From: Heligmosomoides polygyrus polygyrus
Lineage: Eukaryota; Nematoda; Chromadorea; Rhabditida; Heligmosomidae
Length of the DNA: 64,000 bases
Direction: 5' to 3'
NCBI GenBank assembly: GCA_947396885.1
Contig: OX377204.1
Span: 54,733,139 to 54,797,138 of the forward strand
Shown here one piece after another: positions 32,235-44,865 of this stretch (positions are counted from its first letter, which is position 1; each line of letters opens with the position of its first letter). The notes under the pieces were generated by a model. It ran no database searches. It was not told the DNA's origin and saw only the letters and a program-made list of their open reading frames with translations. The position numbers and the translations under genes are program-made.

Positions 32235-33810
32235 AGCAACGGAAATTTGGACTTGTTCCAAGCAAGCCCATTAAGGCCAGGGTTCGATAGCTCAAGGTGT
32301 CTAATTTCTTATCACACTGATCTTATCAGGTGCCAGGTAACGTTCCCCAGTGCTCACTGTCCGCCTCATATGGCCACCATTTTACTAGCCACGAAGATAT
32401 CACATACGAAATACCGACGAGAAAGAGCCCTATATTGAATCCCATCGGAAGCCTCTCATTTCAATGAAGCCTTTTCTTGAGTAACGTTTAGGGGTGGCTC
32501 ACCGACTCGAATTATTCAACGAGCTCAGTTAACGGAGTGGTTATGGGAGTGTATCGGTACCCCCATCTAATAGGCCGACCTACATACAGGGCGAGGAGAC
32601 CATCCACTTAAGCGTGTGCGTTTCGGCCGTGTACCGTTTTCGATATTCATGCAAAAATATCCCATGAAGAACCGTCCCGTATCATTGTAACTCTAAAACT
32701 CCTGGACTCAAACAGCTGTTCACATCGCTTACTTTTCGGCTGAAATCTCCACGATTTGTGAGTCAGTGTATTAGGGGCGGGACATCGAGGCTCATTCCAC
32801 TTCCACTGGCGTCATCTTCAATTTCGTTAAGCCACTCCAACCGCACTTTGAACAGACGGAGCGGAGCAACTCATGCAAGTCCGCACCCGAGGGTAACCCC
32901 CGCAACCAATCAATTTTCAAAGAAAACCCCTGCACTTCTTTCACCCCGAAGGTAATCTGGAGCCTGAGGCCACAGCGCTGCAAATGAACCTAGATACAAT
33001 GAACTATAAGTGTTTCTTGGGAGAAGGATCATTTCCGGTTGAGCTCTATTCATACAGCTTACATGTGCATTCAGATCACCTGTTAGAGTCAGGCGTTGAG
33101 AGGAAGTATTTTTTAAGAGCTTCAGCCCTCTCCAACTCTCTCAAAGAAGAAACCATCAAACGCTTCGAACGCAGTAGTTTTTGTTAGATGCAGCCGGCAC
33201 GTTTTTGGAGAATCAGCTTTATAGAAGTCCGTTTCAGGTAAGAAGGCTTCTAAGTCGTGATAATTTCTAGAGATCCGTGCTGATACACCGGTACAGCATT
33301 TAGGTGAGCGAGTTTGTTTTTGGAATAAAACATCACTTTCGAGATCCCTAGAAAACCACTGAGAGGGGTTCCACGTTATCTGTTTGGAGCCGGTCCAGTT
33401 GCTGTGCTGAAAACATCTCGGAGTAGAGGCATCTTCATAACCCGTTAATCGCCTCTTCGGCGCTGTGAAAAAGAATGCCGCTCTGTCATGTCTTAGTTGG
33501 TGTTTTGAACTCACTTTAGGAGCTGATACGTTTGACATATCTCCCGTAAGAGAGTCACTAGAGAATCATATTTTAACTGCAAATAATTATGCTAAGAGAA
33601 CCATTAAGTTTTTCCTTTTTCTAACGCACGAAAGCGATTCTTCTTAAATTGGCAGAAGACCATGAGGATGTAAGAATTGCTGACATTTTTTCCTCTAAAT
33701 AACTGTCTATTCCGAGATCCAAGAAAGGTCTTGCATCAGCAGCAGATCAAAACTTCTTATTATAGCCTTTCTCAGTACAATATACAGATCGCGGATGTTA
33801 CGCGCGGTGA
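32235..33810. other. Upstream of the channel gene; one unassigned minus-strand frame
   Basis: A 138-codon minus-strand frame (33,122-33,538, beginning MSNVSAPK) is longer than expected by chance and lies where N-terminal channel exons might be. It contains several internal splice-like sites and no recognised motif. Nothing else is seen. Confidence 0.25.
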
Positions 33811-33814
33811 AACA

Positions 33815-33885
33815 GCGCCGGTGGTGTAAGGCGAACATCGCTGCCCGGAAAGCAGAAGCTGCAGGTTCGAGTCCCGCCCGGCGCA
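33815..33885 (+). tRNA. tRNA-like sequence (possible pseudo-tRNA or SINE head), anticodon-position GGA
   Basis: 71 nt fold as a cloverleaf: acceptor GCGCCGG/CCGGCGC perfect, D stem GTGT/ACAT with GG in the loop, anticodon stem CTGC/GCAG with loop CCGGAAA, T arm GCAGG-TTCGAGT-CCCGC with one mismatch, then TTTT at 33,890. Against function: C instead of U at position 33, and a GGA (Ser) anticodon without the long variable arm that tRNA-Ser needs. Confidence 0.5.
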
Positions 33886-33889
33886 AGAG

Positions 33890-35135
33890 TTTTGATCGCA
33901 ACAAAAATCCCGTAACAACATATACATAGCCTCTCTACCAGCCGCTCCAGACTTAAGCAAATGTATAGAACAATATTACAGATCCATTAGGCACTTCAAC
34001 ATCTACCATAAATTTCGACCGATTTCGGGCATGTCCTTTCTGAGACACAAACCATAGAGCTTGGGAACCATAGACTAACGCTTTGCTTTTGGACTGGTAT
34101 AAAAATTGCTAATATCCACTGTTTCTGGATAGCATCCTAAATGTTTATGTGATTAGAAGCGTCGAATTCTCATTCATGCAAGGTGGCCTAAGTCGCCTAT
34201 GAATTGCTTAGCGAAGGAATTTCACAGGAAACGACAACATTCATAGCAATGAAAAGGTGGAAATCGACCTACTAACCCATTAGCCTTATTTTTTCGATAA
34301 CTAAGAAGAAAGGAATAAACGGGCTGCAATTGTTGATGTACATTTTCTTCATTTCCCATTCTCTTCTTTCCAAGGAATCACGCTCTGGATGCATGCAGTG
34401 CAGCAAGGAGTTAATAGAAAAATCGAACCTTATGCGAGACACCGATGCCCGCACGAGCAATGTGCTGATTCATTCAGCTTGTCTTGTAAGGTACGTTTCT
34501 GAACTTACCCCAATGATTCTCAACAATACCTACATGGCCTTGTAGGACATCGAACGAGGAGCATTGGGGAGAAACGACAAATGATTAAAGCCATATAATT
34601 GTGATAGCTCAACTGTGAAAGTATGAAAACAAAGCGTCAGTTTGGTTTTCGTTTCGCACGGGTCCTTAGAAGAAAACCAAATAGACAGAGTATCCTTCCC
34701 CTGTGCTCATCAGTAAGGGAGGGGAAGGAAGGAGTTGCTGCTGTAAACTAACCTGAGCTCCTCCTGTTGACGTTGGACTTGGCGAACAACAACTGAACGT
34801 AAAGAAGAAAATTTAAGACGGTATAGAGAACTAATGCTATAAAGATATCACCAGAAATGAATAAACCCCGCTATGGGGAAGGGAGTGTATTAGTAGAAAA
34901 TGGGGAATGGATGTTAGGGAAGGGGTTAGTTAAGGTGAAGGAGGAAATAATGAAGCAGACCTCCACGCCGAACCACCAAACGCCCTACAGTCCGCCACCA
35001 CGAGCACAATAAGTTAGGGACTACCTTTTTACAGTTTATGCTGCAGGACTAAAAACGTACTAGAATTAATGAACCGTTAAAAACAACACTAATCAAAGCA
35101 TTTACATAATGAGTCGTTTATTTGAATGTTAGTGT
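33890..35135. other. No gene recognised
   Basis: Contains TAAAGCCATATAATTGTGATAG (34,584-34,606), also present at 14,078-14,100, a short dispersed repeat. The rest shows nothing recognisable. Confidence 0.5.
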
Positions 35136-35139
35136 GACT

Positions 35140-37930
35140 TAGATCTTATTTAGATTGGATAAAGTTGTTTTTATGAAAACATGAAAATAACGAGAAATTG
35201 AAAAAATTATTGTCATATTCTGTCTCGGAGAGTTGTCTTTTATTATGCAAACGTCTAGTTATAAATTCATCTTTAAAGGTACAACTGCGTGTAATTCTTA
35301 GAATTTCTGCATAGATAGTGGCTTTTTTGATACTAGATGACAGATTGGTATCGAAATGAGGAAACCTCTTGATGCTAAAATTAAAGGAATCTGTCTTATT
35401 GTCTCCTTATAAAGCTTAGTGGTTAATCGATTGCCTGAGATCTTTATTTCCATATCTAAATAGTTTCACGAGTAGCCGTTGTCATGAGTTTTTAACCATT
35501 ACTAGGTTTAAGACACTATTATAGGTGTTGATAAGTTTGTTTTAAATCTCGTTAGTGCTGCTGTTATGGACAACTAAAATATCGTCCATGTAACGGAACA
35601 GATTGAACAGGTAGAGATTAGGGTTGGTAATAGAGTAATCATATTCGAAATATGTGGGAGTTATATCAGCCATAAGTTAACTTGCATTACTTCCCTGTGG
35701 TACTCCCACTTTTGAATAAACAAATGATCAGAGAATTCACACTAGCTGTTACTAGGAAGGTAAACTATAGCATAAATTATGTCAAGTACAGTGTAGTATT
35801 TATAGTTTTCATTTCCTACAGAGTTAATGTAGAAATCTTTATCATAACCATTATAGGCAATGAAGTTTTGTTAGCATTTTTGAAAAGAATTTTGAGTATC
35901 TCTTTAATATTGTTGAAAGTTGCAATGGGGTAAATTAGTAAACATATTGATGAAATCGTCTGAAAAACTTTTAGATTGTGGCCTAGTATATTTTGTAGCT
36001 TATATTAATGTTGCCGTTCGCTTATATTAATGTTTTTAATAGATCAATATCCTGTAAATGTTCTATATCCGGTTCTAATGGTGTCGACGTAGTTATTAAA
36101 ATGATTCCTAATAAACATTAGAATATCGGTTAGAAAGATGGAAAGTGCTTTTAGGCTGCTATAAGCCGCACTATTTATGCACCTGAATTTAATGGGTGCT
36201 TCATGTTGTTTAGGTAAACCATAAAACTAATGGAATATTACGTCGCAGCAACAACTGTAGTTCATTAACGTATTGAATTCAATGTGTTTTCAAATAATTT
36301 CTGCAGCAGTGTTAGAGTCTACTAAGGTGTGTGTGTTATTTGTGGAAGAAAACATAATGGTTTTATTGACCACATTAAAGACCATTTCTTTCATAACACA
36401 TTGAAGATAAAAAATTTTTACAGACAATACCATAATTATTATAAGCCTTGTCTATGGGGCAAAGAAACCCAAGTGTTTTGAAGGTTTCTAATTTCCCGAA
36501 ATGTCTTATTGTCCACGCTATCATTTGTTTGGTAAATGCATTTTGTAAAGGAAAGGATCGATTTTGTATTTAAAGTTTCTTTCCAATATGGAGCAAATCA
36601 AACTGCTAGCATTGTTTTCAATTTATATATATATATATTATTTTTTATTATCGTTGAATAACTTTCGACATTACTTTGTATCAAATGTCCAACATCTTCT
36701 TCTTTAAGGGGTAGGTCTGAACTTGCAACCTTTGTTTAGCAATTTTCTTATGCTGTGGTTAGTTATGACATTTGTATTCCGTGTATCAATATGTCCTGAG
36801 TGTGGACTCACATAGTTTTTAAAGTACGGATCAGTGTAAGTGCATTTACTTTCCATAACCGCAGTAATTTGGCGATCATCAATGATTTTCAGAGAGTAGT
36901 TATAATTGAATATATTACTTGAAATGGGAGGGTTATAAGTGAAGATTATTCTAAAGGGAATGGAACCTATCTTGGAGTTTGATTTGCTAATGTTTAAGAT
37001 ACGTTTCGAGTTTTTCCTTATTGAAATTGGTATTATCTAAAAACCTAGCTAAGAAGGGAGCTTTCAAAATTTAATAAGAATATTGAGAAACACTGTTACG
37101 TTCCTGAATGTTGGTAAATTGAAACTTACACAACAAACAAAGCAGCATAAAAGTTGCTTCTTTGCAAATCTGGTCCAAAAAGTTGCATCCGTAACTGTTT
37201 TTTATAATAAAATTAATCACCTTCTTATTGTGACTGCAAATTAATCACCTTCTTATTGTAAACTGCTCTTGATTATAGTAATGTTACCGGTGTCTCTAAC
37301 AACATTAATGAATGCCTGGGCCTTCTTAGATATATCCACATCAGTTTTTTGTTTCTTAGGTCTATGCGCTGGACGTTTTCTTTCCTTAGTAATTTTGAGG
37401 TTAAAATATGGATTATTAGGTTTGTAAATAAGGAAATTACTGACATTAGATATGTTCCCATACAATTTAACGAAGTCGTTGTTTCCAAATGGATAGGCAG
37501 TCATTAAAAGTTTAGTCCAGAAGAACTCTTTTTCTTGCAAAACTGCTTTATCTGTATTCTCTGGCAGATTGTCCAAGATAGAGAAGGAATAATCTGCACA
37601 CTTACAAATATTGCTGAAATGGTTGTTTAAAAAATTGAAATTGTCATGTTTCCTGATACAGTAAACATGTTCCCTCATACGGTCCTTAAACTTTTTAGTA
37701 GTGGGTCCTACGTATTGGAAACCGCAGTATAAACAATTGAAGCAGTAGATAACATTTGTGCTGTTACAGTTTGCTCCTAGTCCTCCAGTAGTAACGTGAG
37801 TGTTTACTTTAAGTTTTATAGTGTTGGATATTACAAAAGGTTTGTCCTCGATGAGGTTACATTTCTTGCAATTTGTAGAACATTTTAAAGGTTTGTGAAG
37901 GGTACCAAAGTTTGTTAATTGGCAGTAACC
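35140..37930 (-). mobile_element. Degenerate Penelope-like retroelement with N-terminal GIY-YIG (Naiad/Chlamys-like order)
   Basis: Minus strand, N to C: a zinc-binding CSTNCKKCNLIED (about 37,880); GIY-YIG core NVIYCFNCLYCGFQYVGPTT (about 37,720) followed by FKDRMREHVYCIRKH; EFFWTKLLMTAYPFGNNDFV (about 37,520); GHIDTRNTNVITNHSIRKLL with NKGCKFRPTP (about 36,750); a DKAYNNYGIVCK-like block (about 36,460); LPKQHEAPIKFRC (about 36,200); GVPQGSNAS (about 35,690); FRYMDDILVVHNS (about 35,590); LRITRSCTFKDEFITRR (about 35,260). Many frameshifts and stops: a relic. The endonuclease-before-RT order is the reverse of classical Penelope. Confidence 0.85.
37253..37735 (-). pseudogene. GIY-YIG endonuclease part of the Penelope-like element
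   Basis: This is the longest intact stretch, open from the GIY-YIG core to SSLQ-stop. The Tyr pair is represented by VIYC and QYVG, with the downstream Arg in DRMREH. Endonuclease of this type nicks target DNA to prime reverse transcription. Confidence 0.75.
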
Positions 37931-37972
37931 ATCAACCTTGCTCTTAGTGAACGAACGGCATAGATAATAGTT

Positions 37973-38272
37973 AGTTTTTGCTGCCGGCCACGGATTGGTC
38001 TAAAATTGGCAAAAACTGGTATCACTTCAGTGCGGAATGATGAAGCAAAGGTGACGCCTGTGATGGCCCTGTCGTGCCCAGGATTAGAAAACGTAGGAAA
38101 CCATCATATTGGTATAACCTAACTTTAATCTAACCTCCAACCCCTTTGTAGGTTAACTTCAGGGCACGAGAAGGCAATCCCAGGCGTCACGTTTGCCTCA
38201 TCAGTCCTTACCGAAGTGATGCCACTTTTTGCCAGCTTTGTGCCACTCTCCGGCCCGCAGCAAAAACAAACT
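37973..38272. mobile_element. Imperfect foldback MITE, about 300 bp
   Basis: Arms begin AGTTTTTGCTGCCGGCC and (complement) AGTTTGTTTTTGCTGCGGGCCGG and share TGGCAAAAA-TGG, ATCACTTC-GT, GTGACGCCTG and CTCGTGCCC. The loop is about 40 bp near 38,110-38,150. It directly abuts the 5' edge of the Penelope relic. Confidence 0.8.
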
Positions 38273-38274
38273 TC

Positions 38275-39478
38275 ACCACTGTGCTCCTTGTTGCATGCTC
38301 TACAAGGTCATATAGGTGTTATTGAAAAACGTTGTGGTAAGTTCACTGACGTTCCTTATTAAAGTATGGTTTCTCGAAGTTTACTATTCCTAAAACGTCC
38401 TGCTGCAATCTGTATTTGTGAGGACTTTCACTCCAAGAATGAATGAGCGGTTTCGAAAAATCTGGAGAGAGAAAGCTGCGCATTTGCCTCTCTGCAGGGA
38501 AAAGCGTGTTGTTTCAAACACCCATGCACCAGGTTGGTAAGAAGGCCTAGTGGTGTCTTCTATTGTGATCCTCCTGTTACATCGGCGATGCCTACAGAAA
38601 GCAACTGAAGAAGGCTTGCTGGACACGCCAGTGGGTTCTGGAAGACATGTAGGATCCCGACATTCTTGCTTCTAAAAGCTCCCAGTGAAGTATCCTTTAA
38701 CAAGAGATGCATAATCTTAAAGTTACGGAGAGCTTAGCTGAGAGTAGATTATCTCCAGGAGAAGTAAAGGCAAAGTCCATGTGACGTCATCATATTTCAG
38801 CTCAAGTTTTGAGATATCGGCAAGTGCTTTGTTGGGCCACCCTATTGAAAATAAAAATAAAGAGGAACAGTTATCGTTAGTCTGTGCTCTATAATCTAGT
38901 GCGTTGACGAATTGGATACCAACGTCAACCCTTTTACAGAGGCTAAGAGCTGTGGCGAAAATCGTGAACTGGACCCTCTTCAACCCTCGTAAGACTTACT
39001 GCTCAATCCTCATGGCTCATTTTTGGCATTTTTCGATCTGTTGTCGGTAATGCTCGCCAGCAAGCAAACGGTATATGAAAGGTGAGGATGTCGATGGATC
39101 TCAAGAAAACCTATAATGACTCTCGGCAAATCTGTCCTGTTCGGGTTAGTAAAGAATTGTACCCACCAGAGCGGTAACTCCGAAAGCATCGTTAAACTCA
39201 TTTGCACAAAACTGTAGAACTTGTGGTTTACAGGTCTTGCCAATCATGTGTAATCCCTACAAAACTGCCTTACGCAACGTTAGATTTTCTGGTTTCTAAA
39301 GGTTTCAGAGGAGCGGTTTATCTACTATGAATGTACAAGAAAAATTCAAAAATGTATTCAAACAGTTCTCTTTGCTCGCGCTGTTTAATTATTCGCAAAA
39401 GAAAAAATTACCAGTGGCATTTACTGAAAGAGGTATTCCAAATGTAAAGTTTCCATATTAATTAAAATGGTTAATTAA
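38275..39478. other. Unassigned, with two weak exon-like minus-strand frames
   Basis: 39,165-39,210 (CTACAG acceptor, CTG|GTGGGT donor) reads FCANEFNDAFGVTAL. 38,723-38,840 (CAATAG acceptor) reads WPNKALADISKLELKYDDVT to a stop. Not recognised; could be host exons or chance. Confidence 0.25.
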
Positions 39479-40362
39479 TAGGGTTAGCCAAAAGTTCTGT
39501 CGCTTTTTGAATGGTGTTTTGTCCGAATGTTCTTCAGCCAAACAGAGATGATAGATATAGATGTTCTGTTATGATAAATTTCATTTGATCTAGTTTATCA
39601 CTTTTTCAAATTCTGAAGGAGTTGGGAAAATAGGGAAAAATTGGCGGTTCGTGTTCTTTTACGCAATTACTGAAAACAGGACTTTAACGTGACTGCAGCA
39701 GCAAGAAGGATATGTGAAGTGGAAGATGACGGTGTGTTTCAAGCGTACTGCCCAACGATGGTTCGAATAATTCGATAGCTTAGAAACGGACATTGGGAAT
39801 GAGCCACGTCCAGGCCGACCCTCGACAGTAAATTCTGAGGCAATCCGCGAAGCAGTTGTAACAAATCGAGCAACAGGTAGTCGCGGATTGTCGGCTGAGT
39901 CCCATATTCCTCAAACGTCAATTGTCCGGCACCTTCACGCTCTTGGCTAGCCTGCTTCGAGCTGGCCCGAGCCATCAACACACATCTCTTCTGCGCGCAA
40001 ATTGGCCTGATGCACGTAGCGCCTGCTGGCCGAAAGATACCCCTCTTTGATCCATCGAGAGCGCGTGCTTTCCAGCAGGGCAACGCAAAACCGCCTGGAT
40101 CTGGCGTCATCCGATTATCGCCTTTCCCGCCCCGTGGCGCATTTTCTTGGACGCAGTTTCAGCAACTTGGGCAACGTCAAAAACGGGCGCCGAGAAATTT
40201 TCGCCAGTACGAACAGGGAGCGGTATCGCTGCGGGATCGAGCAACTCGTCAATAGATGATTCAGATGGTTTTTACTCTGAGGCCTAATTGTTTGCCTTTT
40301 GCTGTAAAAATATGTTTGAAGTTTCGATTAAAAAAAGCATTAGCATTTTTGGTTCACCCTAA
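39479..40362 (+). mobile_element. Internally deleted mariner, second lineage
   Basis: Inverted ends are GGGTTAGCCAAAAGTTCTGTCGC and complement TAGGGTGAACCAAAAATGC, with TA flanks. The N-terminal HTH part reads QRWFE, GNEPRPGRPSTVNSEAIREA and IPQTSIVRHLHALG. The C-terminal part reads LDLASSDYRLSRPVAHFLG and RCGIEQLVNR. The central catalytic region is missing. Confidence 0.85.
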
Positions 40363-40374
40363 TATGAAGATAGC

Positions 40375-40530
40375 ACCACATAGCGCAGTCGGTGGGAGCG
40401 CCGCATGTCATGTGCACCCTTTGCCAGGTTCCTGGTTCAGATCTTCTGCCCAAGCCAACCCGACCAAATCTTCCATCCCTCTGGAATTGGTGAATTTCGT
40501 ACTACATTCGTCAGGGAAGGTTAAAAGGAT
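40375..40530 (+). repeat. SINE-like repeat, copy 2, with pol III A-box-like start
   Basis: TAGCGCAGTCGGTGGGAGCG fits a tRNA-type A box, and GGTTCCTGGTTCAGATCT is a weak B box. The downstream CCATCCCTCTGGAATTGGTGAATT matches copies at 22,325 and 44,985. This suggests a tRNA-derived SINE. Confidence 0.55.
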
Positions 40531-40809
40531 CTATCCTAGTCGGGAGAAGAGCTTCGTTATAAAAGCGGATCAAATATGATACACGTGACGTTGCTCGGCT
40601 AGGAAATTGAAAAGTGGAGTGCCACCCCATCCGCAAAGGGATAGGTCTGGATAAAACATTGACTCGTCCATCGGCTCACCACAGCAAGTCGTTGTATGTA
40701 CGTACCAAGCGCGCATTCAAATATCCTCCTCGATATGCTGTAGCGTAGGATGCGTGGCGCATTCCAAAGGGAACCTATTGACGGCGTCCTTTGTCATTTC
40801 TTAATATTA

Positions 40810-41370
40810 ACGGCGGCTATAAAGTTCGGTTGTGGTGGTTTATCTTCCATCTGACAGCCTTAAGAGCTGTTAGTCCACAACCGTCATCGTGCGCGTGCAC
40901 TCTTGACTGTGTAGTAAACCCAACCATAAGGACTTCACCATCCTGATTAGGTATAGTCTCCCTAATCTTCTGCCACTCTTGCGGGCGGCAATACATTGGA
41001 GAACCCGCCCTAAGCATGAAAACGGAGTAAGTGATGTGAGTGAGCTCAAGGCTACTATAGGATCCATGATCATAAAGGAGTAGGTTTTCGCATTGAGGTG
41101 AAGGTTCTGGGGCACGAAGCTCAAACGTCTGAGCGCAAAACTGCTCCGGAGTTCTAGATCTATGTAAGGAGCCAAGCGTTCAACAAGAAGGGGACTGCAA
41201 GTGTGCAACGCGTGAGCTCAATCCCTTATGTACATATTTCAGGCAGCACCGGCATACCATGTATGGCTTGGGCTCGTTGTTCAGTGAACTACGGTCAGAC
41301 AAGGTACTTGGACTCCCTTTCTTGGGTACGCCTTCAAAAATTTTGCGTTGAATTTTGTAGGGCCGCAAGT
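40810..41370 (-). pseudogene. Unidentified minus-strand coding-like remnant
   Basis: Overlapping frames read VERLAPYIDLELRSSFALRR, LHLNAKTYSFMI, then in another frame VFMLRAGSPMYCRPQEWQKI and GEVLMVGFTTQSRVHAHDDG to a stop. The composition looks coding but I do not recognise the family. The shift between frames near 41,080 suggests a pseudogene or an unseen intron. Confidence 0.3.
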
Positions 41371-41814
41371 CGATTAAGAGTCATCGCCGAAGTCGATGGC
41401 TGGTGGTATAACTCTTAGCAGCTTTAACCCTTTCAGAGTTCAAGAAAGGCAACCCAGCTAAAAATCTCACCAATAAAGCTGCGTAACAATCTCGCAAGGA
41501 ACTTAACAAGGCAACAAAAAGGCACAGCAAAGGCTGCTTGAACACGTCATTTCATTGATCATAAAAAATTGCCCTCTTACCTACAGTAACGATCCATAAG
41601 CTATTCTGAAAAAGAGGAGCGTAAAATCTTCGGATAAGTTAATAGCTGAGTCAGCAGCACTCGCGTGTTAAGCATTTCGAAATGACAACTCCAGTCGAGT
41701 CGTAGTCGTGTTTCTACTCCAAGAATAGAGGTGGAAAAAGGAAACGGATCTTCGGCATGCGTTTGCTGGTCCTCTACTTGTCATTGATAGACAAAGTGAC
41801 ACATCTCGTTAATA

Positions 41815-42080
41815 AAAAAGAGGATGAATAGTGGCGTTAATTAATCCCGGTTTGAGCACATATTTTACTTCTAGGGGGAGCTGCGGCGACAGCATAGAGC
41901 CCCCACACCTGCGGTGACCAGCCGATAAGCAGTTTAGTAATGTATCCTTGTCTTGCCAATCCTCGGACCCAGGGAGACGACGGACGGTCTTGTTGTGCTG
42001 GGCTGGAGAAATCGAGAAATGGGGAGTGCAACAGCCGGCGCCTCATCCGACTGCACTGACAGGGAATTTTCGCGTTTTTC
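41815..42080 (+). repeat. Interspersed repeat, second full copy of the 2,640 family
   Basis: GGATGAATAGTGGCGTTAATTAATCCC, TTTTACTTCTAGG, GCGGTGACCAGCC and GTGCAACAGCCGGCGCCTCATCCGACT match 2,640-2,905 in order and spacing. Confidence 0.6.
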
Positions 42081-42351
42081 TCATTAACAGAAACTACAGC
42101 CCCTTCCTTGGCGAAAAAGAGTGAGATTTTAGCACAATTCAAATACAGCGTGTAATTTCGAAAAATCCTGCACCGCCACGAATTTCCAATTGGAAGCCTC
42201 AGTGGCTCCCAAGTTCTAACAAAAAGGAATGGGCACCGTGCTCACTAAATCAATACATTTAGGTAACTACTGACTAGTCATTATGACATGTTGTGCGAAA
42301 AGGAGAAGCCTCAGAAGAAAGGTGCACCAAACTAGGCAAGAACTCATGGGT

Positions 42352-42390
42352 GCAGGGTGAACCAAAAGTCCTGCAACAAAATTAGACGAC
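42352..42390 (+). mobile_element. Solo mariner end (AGGGTGAACCAAAAGTCCTGCAAC)
   Basis: It matches the terminal repeat of the mariner at 39,479-40,362. No transposase remains beside it. Confidence 0.5.
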
Positions 42391-42394
42391 CTTG

Positions 42395-44865
42395 TTAGGA
42401 GTCTTTTTTCACTTGCATAGAACCACATACCAACTGTTACTGTCATGACCTCAGCGCCATAGTACTTGCCATTGTCATGGTTCTAGCGACTCTTATTAGA
42501 AAGAGTGGGCTCCGACGTTAAACTATGTACCCATGTTCATACTGTGTACCCATAAAGGACCTTGTCACGCCAGGACTTGCCCGTTATGCACATTGCGGCT
42601 TCATCATAATCTACAAGCTATGTGCAATTAGCTTTTCGAATGGTATCAAATTCGGTGCACTTCTAGCCTTTCTATACGTCTAAGTTCCTGTTGCAGGACT
42701 TATGTTTCACCCTTATGAACTGCTCACGACTGTTCAGACGTTTACTTGACAGAGTATGGTTGCTGATTCCATTGCACAACCGTCCTTTGACTCCAAGTAC
42801 CCATCGCATCTGTTTCCAGCACTTAGAGACCAGAAAGTCTGCTGGGGACGTTATTTATGAAGTAGAGGGTGGCGAACAGCCTCTTGACGAAGCTCCCGAT
42901 GAGTCCGGAGGCAGCATAGGGAGTGTGCTAAGCAGCGCATGGAGGACACGCGGCTACTCACCCAGATCGCGGACAAAGGAAGAAGCCATATGAGCCAATG
43001 AATCCGTCCCGAATGCGATGGTGAATCAACAGAATCGATAAGCTTGTGTCCGATTCAGATGATACTTCAACTGCAGCAAAAATATATTCGAAGCCACTGC
43101 AAAGCGAAGCCAGGAAGCGTATAGGTATGGTCGATGACGAAAACTAGAATGACGCCGAACAGAGCATAAAACGCAAAAGGAGCCGCAGAACGTACGCGAA
43201 GGTCAGGAATGACAAGCACAGTATAAAGGGAGCGTCAGTGACTACGAATCGGAAACGTTGCAGCTCTGTTAACGCAGCTACAATTTGGACCGAGACCGTC
43301 GTTAGCCTTCGCCTTGTGAAGCATTTTCTCCATACAGAATCAGACGTTATGTCACAGGGTGAAAACACTGCATGTAACATCAATGCTGGGGAAAGCCAGC
43401 ATTGGTGTACAGCAGTGAAGTGAAACAAGAGCGACTGCAAATGTTAGTGCGCCGTAAAGATGGAAGCATCAAGGGCGGGAAGCTGTGTCTAAACGGCACC
43501 ACCCAGCTTGGCCGTCGGATTGTACAGCACTCAAAGGGATGCAAAACTATGAATTATGTGAGCAAAATGGCTGCTAAAGTGAAGGTGAGAAGTCTTCTGC
43601 GCCTGGAGATAGATTAACCGAATGGAAGGGCTAAAACTTGATCTGAAGAACAAGGAGGCAACAACCGTGATCTCAATGCTCACGCAGGCCCTGTTTCAGC
43701 AGACAAGAGTTTCACCGCTAGAAATAGCATTCGATTGCGAACACCAACTCTAAGAAACATGCGTCTGAAGGAGTCAAGCAGAAGTGTGCAATGGAGAAGT
43801 GTCTTCGCCGATGATCTGACGTACTAGTACTACGCGTTTTCGAACCCTTAATAAAGCGGATCTCCAAACAGCTGGGAAAAACGAAGAAGGAGATGTTTTG
43901 AAGAATCATTTAATGGGGCTACACAAACGCGCAGGAACACGCCGAACTGTTGTTCGGAGGATAGCAGCGGGCGTTCCTATGGCACGAATAAGCCGCATAA
44001 GGCTGAGCACTTCGTCACCAACACGACAGGATTAGAAGGGAACTCCGGTCGAAAACGCAGCCGTGAGGAACATGAATAATCAGCTGGCCAAGAGAAAGAC
44101 AGCTGCGCGAGCGAGGGAACCTTGAGTGGCCAGTGAAACGCCCGCAAGGAACACTGCCTCAGCGACACGGGAACGCCCACGAGCAACGAAGCGGGACACT
44201 GCAAAACGGTAGGAGAAAAGATGGCGCACCCCTAGCCGCCACACTACCCTCACCGCTTGTGTTGAAAATGCGAATCGACGCTAGAACTGAGAGAAGCTGG
44301 TTTTGGAAGATCCTCTCAGAGACAAAGTTCCCCAAGTTCAAATTGCTGCTTTACCCTAAGGTTTTGTTATAAGGAGTTTGCAGGAATGGACGTGTGAACG
44401 GGAGGACGGGCCGCAAGATTCGTTTCCTCGAAACGGCACTTTTGGGGTTTTTGTTGCGAAACTGAAGAGGGTTCGTTCTGATGGGGAGGAGTTCGCAGTT
44501 TGCCCTGAATGCACGTTTGTGTGCATCCGCTATGGCTATCACGTGTTATCAGCTGCCTCAGTGATCAGGGGTTAGAACGATAGAAAATAAAGTTCTGCCT
44601 CCCATTCTGCGGTATAAGGAATAGCCAGATCATTATAAAATTCGCCCCAACACTTCTGGTAGCGATGAAGGAACAACACCACGTCTTGCAGCAGGAGAGG
44701 GACGCCGTAGGCGACTTAATAGATACTTCCGAATGAACGACTGGTGCGCCCAAAATTCAGGTGATGAAGTGGCTAGCGTTCTCGTCAAGCTCTATTACTG
44801 CGATGAACGCTTGGCATCTCCCTCGTTCTATGTTCTTCCTTGACAGTGAGCACTATACCACCGAT
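42395..44865. other. Long unassigned stretch with short plus-strand coding-like frames
   Basis: Plus-strand pieces such as GDVIYEVEGGEQPLDEAPDE (about 42,850) and KLKRVRSDGEEFAVCPECTF (about 44,480, with a CPEC that could be a decayed zinc finger) suggest an old coding element. No reverse transcriptase, integrase or transposase motif was found. Confidence 0.3.

Noticed and set aside
44378..44575. Zinc-finger gene (CPEC motif)
   Set aside because: Only one half-finger, with no second His pair and no flanking fingers.
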